Under the pieces are notes generated by a model, which made no database searches, was not told the origin of the DNA, and was given only the letters and a program-made list of their open reading frames with translations. From positions 1-22,225 of the forward strand of contig CAZSOQ010000075.1 of assembly GCA_964608495.1 (NCBI GenBank): DNA of 22,225 bases. Direction: 5' to 3'. Origin of the DNA: JAKORR01 sp964608495. GTDB taxonomy: Bacteria; Armatimonadota; Zipacnadia; Zipacnadales; FEN-943. Each line of letters begins with the position of its first letter. The first letter of the stretch is position 1. The translations under genes were made by a program, and so were the position numbers. Shown piece by piece: positions 16,389 to 22,225 of this stretch.

Positions 16389-16958
16389 TTACCTCAAAGG
16401 CCAGACAGCGCCGACTGAGAACTGCACGCCGTCTGAGTCAAAGTCCCAGTAGTCGGTGGCGAAGTTGTAGCGCAGGTCGGCGAAGACCTGCTTCCACTGG
16501 GCTCCAGCCACCACGTGGCCGGCGAAGGAAGTTTCCTTGGCGTCGGCGGTGATACCTGCAAGCGTCCAGTCCGCGTCTACGCTGGCCAGGCCGACGCCGA
16601 GGCCGTAGTAGAAGTCGGGTGTGCTGGGCCGCTCCTCAGGCTCGGCGTTAAGCGTCCACCACACGTAGCTGAGGTCGAGCTGCCACAGGTCGCCCTTGAC
16701 CGCCATGGGGCCGGCCGTCGAGGCGACCGTCTTCTTCACGTCGTTCCAGCCCCCGGCGACCAGCCAGTTGTCGAAGCTCCACCGGGCACGCATACCCCAG
16801 TTGGTACCGAAATCGCCCAGGTCGGCATAGGACAGACCAAGCTGGATCGTCTGCTGAGCCGGGGCTTCGTCCGCGGCGAAAGCAACGAAGGCAGGCATGA
16901 CCAGTAGTATCACCATCCCCAGTGGGACAGCGAAGCGTTCGGCGGTGCCCAAGGTCAT
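16389..16958 (-). CDS. Small outer-membrane beta-barrel protein
   Basis: This 189-aa protein has a signal peptide (VPLGMVILLVMPAFVAFA) and then alternating polar/hydrophobic strands with many aromatic residues (IQLGLSYADL, WGMRARWSFDNWLVAGGW, WQLDLSYVWWTL, FYYGLGVGLASVDADW, VQFSVGAVWPLR), the signature of an 8-strand-sized outer-membrane barrel. The size fits OmpA/OmpW/opacity-like porins, but no specific family is recognised. It is the first gene of the operon, directly behind the strong promoter. ATG 16958 is chosen over GTG 16961 because GGGAGG abuts the latter. The C-terminal residue is Arg rather than the usual Phe. It may anchor or export partner proteins, or act as a small pore; both are inference. 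Confidence 0.78.
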   Translation of the reverse strand: MTLGTAERFAVPLGMVILLVMPAFVAFAADEAPAQQTIQLGLSYADLGDFGTNWGMRARWSFDNWLVAGGWNDVKKTVASTAGPMAVKGDLWQLDLSYVWWTLNAEPEERPSTPDFYYGLGVGLASVDADWTLAGITADAKETSFAGHVVAGAQWKQVFADLRYNFATDYWDFDSDGVQFSVGAVWPLR

Positions 16959-16973
16959 CACCCTCCCTGATGT

Positions 16974-16985
16974 TGGAGCGCTCCA
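16974..16985. promoter_or_regulatory. LacI/CebR-like operator palindrome TGGAGCGCTCCA
   Basis: This perfect 12-bp palindrome centred on CG lies between the -10 box (17004-17009) and the first ATG (16958) of the operon, at about +12 to +23. LacI-family operators have this shape, and the ten-base core GGAGCGCTCC is identical to the Streptomyces CebR site TGGGAGCGCTCCCA, which responds to cellobiose. A repressor bound here would block transcription. The regulator itself is not in the window. Confidence 0.55.
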
Positions 16986-17003
16986 GATACGGGCCGCGGG
17001 GGA

Positions 17004-17032
17004 TTTATAGCACCGGCCAGAGGCCTTGTCAA
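17004..17032 (-). promoter_or_regulatory. Near-consensus sigma-70 promoter of the beta-barrel/cohesin/dockerin operon
   Basis: On the minus strand TTGACA (17027-17032) and TATAAA (17004-17009) are separated by exactly 17 nt in an AT-enriched patch that stands out in this GC-rich DNA. It lies 46 nt upstream of the beta-barrel ATG and downstream of the dockerin gene, so the operon can be transcribed independently of that gene. Confidence 0.85.
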
Positions 17033-17081
17033 GGAAAACTGTGCCGGGGGCTGCCCTTGCCGGACTTGAGCGAAGGGCGTG

Positions 17082-17555
17082 TCAGTGCCCTTCCGCCGAG
17101 GGTCCTGTCGGCGAGGCAACCGGGGGCGCGGAGAGGGCCGGCGCGGGCGAATGGGCCCTGCCTTCCTTGGGCGTGGCGACGGAGGCGATTCGATTCCCGG
17201 GGAGCGGCGCCACCTGCTCGGGCTGCACGGCCGCCGAAGTGGCCGGATGGTAGACGGTGTACAGGCGGAGGAACTCGCCGAGGATGAAGACCGCGTCCGC
17301 GTGGTCAATCCGCTTGTTGCCGTTGAAGTCGGCGGCGGCGACGAGCTTGCCGGTGCTGGCGAACTTGCGCCAGTGCTTGACGAAGAGGAAGACGTCCTTC
17401 TCGTCCATCACGGCATCGCCGCTGAGGTCGCCGTCGCCCAGGTAGGGAGGCAGAGGCGGGGGGTCGCACCACGCGTGGGTGGCCATAGCGCCCAGGCACG
17501 CGCAGCACAGGGCGAGGAGAAGTATGGGCCGCCCTGGGAGGGCTGATCGCTTCAT
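17082..17555 (-). CDS. Secreted dockerin type I-like protein with proline/alanine-rich tail
   Basis: This 157-aa protein has an ATG start at 17555 with AAGGAG 9 nt upstream. Residues 1-30 form a signal peptide. Residues ~41-100 hold two complete Ca-binding dockerin loops: D43-LSGDAVMDEK-D54 and D76-FNGNKRIDHA-D87, each followed by a helix (VFLFVKHWRKF; AVFILGEFLRLY). Residues ~101-157 are low-complexity, rich in Pro, Ala and Ser, and probably disordered. There is no catalytic module, so the protein is essentially a dockerin with a tail. It could be an adaptor that docks on a cohesin, perhaps those encoded downstream, but may simply be a Ca-stabilised EF-hand-like protein. A 7-bp hairpin (17072-17078/17087-17093) overlaps its stop codon. 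The following operon has its own promoter. Confidence 0.8.
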   Translation of the reverse strand: MKRSALPGRPILLLALCCACLGAMATHAWCDPPPLPPYLGDGDLSGDAVMDEKDVFLFVKHWRKFASTGKLVAAADFNGNKRIDHADAVFILGEFLRLYTVYHPATSAAVQPEQVAPLPGNRIASVATPKEGRAHSPAPALSAPPVASPTGPSAEGH

Positions 17556-17791
17556 GCTGTCATGCTCCTTCTCCGACTGTCGAGCTGTGTCTGCCCCAGA
17601 CCTATACAGGCCACACCGGGCGCGGACGGCACCAGGGCCGGCCCGTGCCGCGTGTCGGCGGGATAGGTGCTAGGACCCCGGGTGCCCGCCAAAGGTTCCC
17701 GAGCAATCGGCCCAGGACGGGTTCGCGCCGAGGCAGTGGCGCCGGCCGGGCGGCCGCACGGAGGGGCGCGAGGCGGGCGACAGGCCGGGAA
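17556..17791. other. Intergenic region upstream of the dockerin gene
   Basis: This 236-nt gap lies between the DUF6785-like gene end and the dockerin gene start, both on the minus strand. It is GC-rich. I see no convincing promoter: a TATAGG on the minus strand has no acceptable -35 partner. No T-tailed terminator and no credible open frame were seen. Confidence 0.5.
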
Positions 17792-19789
17792 TCAGCCGGG
17801 CATGAGGTAATGATTGCGCTTGCCGTTGAGGGCGTCAACCACGAGCCAGACGACCATGGCGAAGAAATCGCCGAAGGCGAGGCCAAGGAAGAAGGGAAGG
17901 CCGATGATGAGTCCGCGGACGCTGCCGTACTTGAGCAGGGCGGTCTTGAGCAGCCAGCCGATGAAGGTGGAGAACCACAGGCGCTTCATGGGGTAGGTCT
18001 GCATCATGATGAATCCCACGGGATGGAAGGGGAACCAGACGAATCGCTGGCGCATCTTGACGAGCCAGCCGGTGAAGAGGCCGCCGGCGATGATCGAGCC
18101 GATGGCGACGGCACTGGCCGGGTGAGGCTTGCGGAGGAGGTTGCCGAGGATGCCGAAGCCGCCGAGGCCGGCCCACTTGGCCATCCAGGGGTTGCAGTTG
18201 ACGGCGCCGTAGGTATGGAGCAGCCGGAGATTCATGTAGCAGGAGATGGCGGAGGCGAGGACGATGGCCGGGATGATGGCGGCGAGGAGCTTGCGCTGAT
18301 CGAGGCGGGCGAGATCGGCTATCTTGAAGCTCTGGGAGAAGCTGGGCATGATGAAGGCCCGCAGGTCGGTCATGAAGCTGCGCTCGATGAACATGCCGAC
18401 GGTGAGCTGGCGAGGGCCGAGGGCGGGGGTGCCGAGCAGGTTGGTCATGGTCTCGAGCCAGCTATAGGTGGCCTGGACGAAGAGCATGCCCGATTCGGCC
18501 ACGACCTTGGTTAGGGCAACGGCGAGGATGGTGTAGACGGCGATCTGGCTGGCCGCCACCCAGAGGGACAGACCGGCCGAGGAGCACCAGAGGAGGATGC
18601 CGGTCACGCAGAAGCCCAGGAGGAGGAAGGCCGAGCGGTAGGTGATGGGCAGGCCGGGGTGGCGGTCGCCGCGCCAGGAAGACTGCCAGAGGTCGGCCAG
18701 GTGCTTGCGGGCGGTCCAGAAGGCCATGAGGGTGTAGGCGGTGTAGGCGCCGACGGTCTGATTGCCGAGCCAGCTTGGCTCGCCCCAGGTGGTCATCTCG
18801 CCGTAGACGCGCATCCCGAGCAGATACGCCACGATGCGCTCCAGGCGGTTGAACCAGAAGAAGAACCACATGGAGAAGCTGACCTCGCTGCGCAGGAGGA
18901 CGGTGATACCGATGACGCAGGGCCACAGGTCGCCGCCGACGCCGCCGACGGCGCGCAGGGGTCCCTCGCGGAAGAGGGGGCTGAAGTCGTAGGAGAGCTT
19001 GAAGCCGGGGACGGAGGGGAAGTAGAACTTCAGCCCTGCCTGGGTCTGGAGAATCACGGCGACGAGGAAGCCGATCCACATGAGGGGATTGGCGTAGAAG
19101 CCGCCCCTGGCAAGGGGATGCTCCCAGCCGCGGGTCATCTCGAGGGGCAGAGCCACGAGGGGGTAGGAGAGCTTCTCGCCGTCGGCCCACTGGCGGTGGA
19201 AGAGGACGGCCAGGGCCAGCACGAGGCCGTAAAGCAGGAAGGTGTAGGCGCTCCAGGCCGCCAGCGGCACCCACCACACGCCCCAGGGGAGGACCTGCCC
19301 GGGGCCGAGGCCCTCGTGGAAGGGCACGATGACGGCGGGGTCGCTGGGCGAGAACCAGGTGGGGATGTAGCGGAAGAAGAGATCGGCCCAGCCGTTCTCG
19401 GGGGTGGCGTAGTAGTAGGGCGTGGTGACGACGGGGATGAAGACGTTCTCGGCGCCGTGGCCGGGGACGAGGGTAGAGAAGAGCAACATGCAGTAGATCA
19501 GGAGGAGCTCGACGCGGGAGAGCGGCCAGCGTCGGCTGATGAGGCGGAGGAGGGGGTTGACGACGACGAGGAGGAAGAAGAGGACGAAGAGGGCGCCGGG
19601 GGGCAGGTGCTGGGCGCCGAGGAAGGTGTCGGAGAGGTAGACATCCACGTAGGGGATGACGACGCTGAAGGCGACGGTAAGCAGGAAGCCCAGCACCACG
19701 GCTCGCGCCGATAGGCGCCCCTGGGGGACGCGGTCGGGCTCAACCTGGACGGCGGTCAGTCTCGCGGAAGGCGCTCGCTCGGGCTGCAT
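17792..19789 (-). CDS. Polytopic membrane protein of the DUF6785/DUF6784 type; putative transporter
   Basis: This 665-aa protein has about 14-15 hydrophobic segments. The first begins near residue 30 (VVLGFLLTVAFSVVIPYVDVYL), the second is GALFVLFFLLVVVN, and the last is GLIIGLPFFLGLAFGDFFAMVVWLVV. Recognisable conserved stretches include LVPGHGAENVFIPVVTTPYYYATPEN near 110-135 and GEKLSYPLVALPLEM near 207. These match a large family of unknown function (DUF6785 N-terminal, DUF6784 C-terminal) that I recall from Planctomycetota, Armatimonadota and similar phyla; it resembles oligopeptide (OPT) transporters in organisation. The cytoplasmic N-terminus is charged, and no signal peptide is seen. 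The start at 19789 has only a weak GAGAG upstream. It stands alone between hisB and the dockerin gene. Substrate and direction of transport are unknown; uptake of breakdown products would fit the neighbourhood. Confidence 0.78.
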   Translation of the reverse strand: MQPERAPSARLTAVQVEPDRVPQGRLSARAVVLGFLLTVAFSVVIPYVDVYLSDTFLGAQHLPPGALFVLFFLLVVVNPLLRLISRRWPLSRVELLLIYCMLLFSTLVPGHGAENVFIPVVTTPYYYATPENGWADLFFRYIPTWFSPSDPAVIVPFHEGLGPGQVLPWGVWWVPLAAWSAYTFLLYGLVLALAVLFHRQWADGEKLSYPLVALPLEMTRGWEHPLARGGFYANPLMWIGFLVAVILQTQAGLKFYFPSVPGFKLSYDFSPLFREGPLRAVGGVGGDLWPCVIGITVLLRSEVSFSMWFFFWFNRLERIVAYLLGMRVYGEMTTWGEPSWLGNQTVGAYTAYTLMAFWTARKHLADLWQSSWRGDRHPGLPITYRSAFLLLGFCVTGILLWCSSAGLSLWVAASQIAVYTILAVALTKVVAESGMLFVQATYSWLETMTNLLGTPALGPRQLTVGMFIERSFMTDLRAFIMPSFSQSFKIADLARLDQRKLLAAIIPAIVLASAISCYMNLRLLHTYGAVNCNPWMAKWAGLGGFGILGNLLRKPHPASAVAIGSIIAGGLFTGWLVKMRQRFVWFPFHPVGFIMMQTYPMKRLWFSTFIGWLLKTALLKYGSVRGLIIGLPFFLGLAFGDFFAMVVWLVVDALNGKRNHYLMPG

Positions 19790-19895
19790 GTCGGGCTCTC
19801 TGTGTTTCGTCTCCCGCCAGGGGCGGAAGGCGGGGCCGTGTCGGTGCCGGCAAGCCGTGCCGGGGCGCGGAAGCCCGGGCCGGCGGCGGACCGGT

Positions 19896-19910
19896 GGGCG
19901 GCCTCCGCCC
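19896..19910. other. GC-rich hairpin just beyond hisB
   Basis: GGGCGG-CCT-CCGCCC forms a 6-bp stem 11 nt past the hisB stop. A second 6-bp stem (19847-19852/19858-19863) lies further on. Neither has a T tract, so a terminator role is only possible. Confidence 0.3.
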
Positions 19911-19920
19911 TGGTCGGTGG

Positions 19921-20523
19921 TTAGAGCACGCCCTTGGTTGAGGGCACGCCTCCGCCAAGACGAGGGTCAATAGTAGTGGCCTCGTCCAGGGCGCGACCGA
20001 AGCTCTTGAAGGTGGATTCGAGCAGGTGGTGGGTGTTGCGCCCGGTGAGCTGGCGGATGTGGAGGGTCATGCCGGCGTGATTCGCCACGGCCTGGAAGAA
20101 CTCGCGGGCCAGCTCGGTGTCAAAGTCCCCCACCTTCGCCACGGGCAGGTCCAGGCGGTACTCGAGCAGCGGCCGACCCGATAGGTCGAGGGCCACGAGC
20201 ACGAGGGCCTCGTCCATGGGGGCGAGGGCATATCCGTAGCGGCGGAGGCCCGCCCGGTCGCCGACGGCCTCGGCGATGGCCTGGCCGAGGACTATGCCCG
20301 TGTCCTCGACCAGATGGTGGGCGTCCACGTGGACGTCGCCGGCGGCCTGGACCTCAAGATTCAGGAAGCCATGCTTGGCGATGTGGGACAGCATGTGGTC
20401 GAAGAAGCCCACGCCCGTCGAGATCTCGCCCTGACCTGTGCCGTCGAGCTCCAGGTGCAGTCGGACCTCGGTCTCGCGGGTTTTGCGGGTCCGGTCGGCT
20501 TGTCGTTCAGCCATGTTGCTCAT
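19921..20523 (-). CDS. hisB: Imidazoleglycerol-phosphate dehydratase
   Basis: This 200-aa enzyme catalyses the sixth step of histidine biosynthesis, conversion of imidazole-glycerol phosphate to imidazole-acetol phosphate, in the cytoplasm. It has the repeated metal-binding histidine motifs of the family: DHMLSH (42-47), DAHHLVED (67-74) and NTHHLLE (163-169), plus FKSFGRALDEA and the canonical C-terminal PSTKGVL. The length is typical of the monofunctional bacterial form, with no histidinol phosphatase fusion. The start is uncertain between ATG 20523 and ATG 20514: GAGGAGG ends 2 nt before the first and 11 nt before the second; three residues are affected. It follows hisD on the same strand with a 90-nt gap and is probably co-transcribed. 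Confidence 0.96.
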   Translation of the reverse strand: MSNMAERQADRTRKTRETEVRLHLELDGTGQGEISTGVGFFDHMLSHIAKHGFLNLEVQAAGDVHVDAHHLVEDTGIVLGQAIAEAVGDRAGLRRYGYALAPMDEALVLVALDLSGRPLLEYRLDLPVAKVGDFDTELAREFFQAVANHAGMTLHIRQLTGRNTHHLLESTFKSFGRALDEATTIDPRLGGGVPSTKGVL

Positions 20524-20613
20524 GTCCTCCTCAGCCGTTGGGGGGCGCGCGAGACACTCCGCCGCCACCGGGCCGAAGCGGGCCGTGGGGGCGGCGGCCG
20601 TCGAGCGCGGCCC

Positions 20614-21930
20614 TCAGTCCTGGTTTCCGGGCGAAGAGACGCGGTAGCGCAGGGCCTCGGCGTGCGCTGTGAGACCCTCGGCCTCCGCGAGCAGGATTAC
20701 GTCCTCGGCCAGGGCGGCGACGGCTCGGTGAGAGGCCGAGATCACCGAGGTGAAGGTGACGAAGTCATGGACGGACAGGCCCGAGGAGAAGCGGGCGGCT
20801 CGGTCGGTGGGCAGGATGTGGCTGGGGCCCGCGGCGTAGTCGCCCAGGGGCACGGGACTGTTGGGGCCCAGGAAGAGGGCGCCGCAGGCCTGGACCTCGC
20901 TGAGCCAGGCGAAGGGGTCCTCGACGAGGAGCTGGAGGTGTTCGGGGGCGAGTTCATTGGCCAGGTCGAGGGCCTGGTGCAGGGATTCGACGATGACGAG
21001 GGCGCCGCAGTCGCTGAGGGACTGGCGGATGATCTCGTCGCGGTCGAGGCGGAGGAGAAGGTCGTCGAGGTGCTCGACGACCTGGTCCAGAAGGCCTTCG
21101 TCGGGGGTGATGAGGACGACGAGGTTGTCGCCGGTGTGCTCGGCCTGGGTAAGGAAGTCCACGGCGACGAGGCGAGGGTCGGCGGAGGCGTCGGCGATGA
21201 GGACGGCCTCGCTGGGGCCGGCGAGGCTGTCAATGCCGACCTGTCCGTAGACGAGCTGCTTGGCGGCGATGGCGTAGGGATTGCCGGGTCCGACGACCTT
21301 GTCCACGGCGGGGACGGAATCGGTGCCGAAGGCGAGGGCGGCGATGGCCTGGGCCCCGCCGATGCGGTAGACCTCGCCGACGCCGCACTCGACGGCCGCG
21401 ACAAGGCGCTCGGGAGAGATACTGCCGTCGCTGCGGGGCGGCGTGACTATCACAACGCGCGGCACGCCCGCTACGGCGGCGGGCACGGCGGCGTGGATGA
21501 CGGTGCTGGGGAGGGAGGCGGTCATGCCGGGGACGTGAAGGCCGGCCGAGCCGACGGGCTTGATGTGCTGGCCCAGCAGCAGGCCGTCGAAGTCCTGCAG
21601 CCAAGAGCGGGGGGCGTGACGCTCGTGGTAGCGATAGAGATTGTCCTTGGCGCGGCGCAGGGCGCGCAGCCAGTCGCGGTCCACCTCGCTGAAGGCGCGT
21701 GCGAGCTCGTCCTCCTGTACGGCGAGGCCCTCGGGCGTGGCCCCGGGCCAGTCGAAGCGCCGGGTGTACTCGATGAGGGCATCGTCGCCGCGCTCGCGGA
21801 CGGCATTGACGATTTCAGCGGCGCGCTCGACCACTAGGTCAGGGAGGCCGGGGGGGGCCATCTCAGCGAGGGCCCGGACGGCCAGACGCAGGTCGTGGCG
21901 AGCGTCAATCAGCCTGAGCATCCCGTCCAT
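20614..21930 (-). CDS. hisD: Histidinol dehydrogenase
   Basis: This 438-aa Zn-dependent enzyme oxidises L-histidinol to L-histidine in two NAD-linked steps, the last reactions of histidine synthesis. Key residues match E. coli HisD with a constant offset: zinc ligands Q262 and H265 (TQAEH), D364 (GDYAAGPSH) and H423 (EGLTAH), and the catalytic E330-H331 pair in LAPEHL. Also present are VGPGNPY, SLAGPSE and the VPGMTASLPST version of the usual VPGG motif. ATG 21930 is chosen for GGGAGGTG just upstream and for agreement with family length; the frame extends 37 codons further without a site. hisC, often between hisD and hisB, is absent here, so the pathway genes are split. Confidence 0.97.
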   Translation of the reverse strand: MDGMLRLIDARHDLRLAVRALAEMAPPGLPDLVVERAAEIVNAVRERGDDALIEYTRRFDWPGATPEGLAVQEDELARAFSEVDRDWLRALRRAKDNLYRYHERHAPRSWLQDFDGLLLGQHIKPVGSAGLHVPGMTASLPSTVIHAAVPAAVAGVPRVVIVTPPRSDGSISPERLVAAVECGVGEVYRIGGAQAIAALAFGTDSVPAVDKVVGPGNPYAIAAKQLVYGQVGIDSLAGPSEAVLIADASADPRLVAVDFLTQAEHTGDNLVVLITPDEGLLDQVVEHLDDLLLRLDRDEIIRQSLSDCGALVIVESLHQALDLANELAPEHLQLLVEDPFAWLSEVQACGALFLGPNSPVPLGDYAAGPSHILPTDRAARFSSGLSVHDFVTFTSVISASHRAVAALAEDVILLAEAEGLTAHAEALRYRVSSPGNQD

Positions 21931-22225
21931 CTTCCCACCTCCCGCTGGGCCCCTTTTCGCGGTGGGCCGGGAAGGACCTTCAGCCCGACACCGGCGGCCT
22001 GGGGCGTGGCGACCATTTTGCCCCCTCGCGGGGGGCCGCACAAGGGCGACAGAGGCAGTAGCGGACCGGAGGGCGTTGATCGAGCGGACAGAACCAAGGC
22101 AGGTGGTGGAAGGTCGTATGGAAAAGGATTCGACAGGAGAGGGCCGGTGGCGTAAGATACTCGTGTAAGGTATCGGACGACGATTCGCTGCACCGCTTGG
22201 CGCCTGAGGGCTCCCGCGCGGGAGC
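21931..22225. other. Region upstream of hisD without a convincing gene
   Basis: This 295-nt stretch to the window edge has no open frame with coding character. The minus strand probably carries the hisD promoter, but I could not find a good -35/-10 pair. On the plus strand TTCGAC (22129-22134) and TAAGAT (22153-22158), 18 nt apart, form a weak possible promoter reading out of the window. Confidence 0.4.
22210..22225. repeat. Perfect 16-nt palindrome GCTCCCGCGCGGGAGC at the window edge
   Basis: Two self-complementary 8-nt arms have no spacer. It may be part of a hairpin or operator that continues beyond the window. The function cannot be judged from this fragment. Confidence 0.4.

Noticed and set aside
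17072..17093. Hairpin GAAGGGC...GCCCTTC at the end of the dockerin gene as a terminator
   Set aside because: The 7-bp stem overlaps the stop codon and no T tract follows on the minus strand.
18659..19714. 351-aa plus-strand open frame opposite the membrane protein gene
   Set aside because: It is a very acidic, Gly-rich shadow of the hydrophobic minus-strand gene.
20314..21837. 507-aa plus-strand open frame opposite hisD and hisB
   Set aside because: It crosses two certain biosynthetic genes on the other strand and resembles no protein.
22129..22158. TTCGAC-N18-TAAGAT as a plus-strand promoter
   Set aside because: Both boxes are weak, and the gene it would drive lies outside the window; kept only as a remark on the region.
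22119..22168. 16-codon plus-strand frame starting ATGGAAAAG before the window end
   Set aside because: It is too short, has no ribosome binding site I can defend and no homologue that I recognise.

Overview
This is a GC-rich (roughly two-thirds G+C) bacterial chromosome segment with long, tightly packed genes, mostly GTG/ATG starts behind GGAGG-type ribosome binding sites, and a secretome-heavy content. It holds signal-peptide glycoside hydrolases, a parallel beta-helix protein, dockerin and cohesin-like modules, a small outer-membrane beta-barrel, a FlgD-type C-terminal domain and a DUF6785/DUF6784-type membrane protein. The beta-barrel implies a diderm cell. The combination recalls Armatimonadota, Planctomycetota or a related polysaccharide-degrading lineage; this phylum guess is inference from gene content only.

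Layout. (1) 1-8267, plus strand: the tail of an unknown gene overlaps by 4 nt a GH116-like protein with two discoidin domains, followed 3 nt later by a GH31 alpha-glycosidase and then a secreted beta-helix (pectate-lyase fold) protein. This looks like a glycan-degradation cluster. (2) 8268-8419: a convergent intergenic gap with a perfect palindrome (CGCAGGCT-AA-AGCCTGCG). (3) 8420-12306, minus strand: a transaldolase-family protein and a secreted protein with a possible TIM-barrel hydrolase domain, behind a good sigma-70 promoter (TTGCCA-N17-TACAAT). (4) 12365-17032, minus strand: a complete transcription unit with promoter (TTGACA-N17-TATAAA), a LacI/CebR-like palindrome in the leader, four exported-protein genes (beta-barrel; cohesin-like plus dockerin; 902-aa cohesin-like, Ig-like and FlgD-like protein; lipoprotein), and a 15-bp-stem intrinsic terminator with a T tract. 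(5) 17082-17555, minus strand: a small secreted dockerin protein just upstream. (6) 17792-19789, minus strand: a polytopic DUF6785-like membrane protein. (7) 19921-21930, minus strand: hisB and hisD, ordinary histidine biosynthesis genes with all key residues present. The last ~300 bases hold no convincing gene.

The most interesting part is region 4-5, a compact set of cohesin-like and dockerin proteins co-transcribed with an outer-membrane barrel and a lipoprotein under what looks like a sugar-responsive operator. It could be a small cell-surface assembly analogous to, but not the same as, a cellulosome. Next are the GH116-like enzyme, in which the usual acid/base aspartate appears to be alanine, and the secreted hydrolase-like protein paired with an oversized transaldolase homologue.
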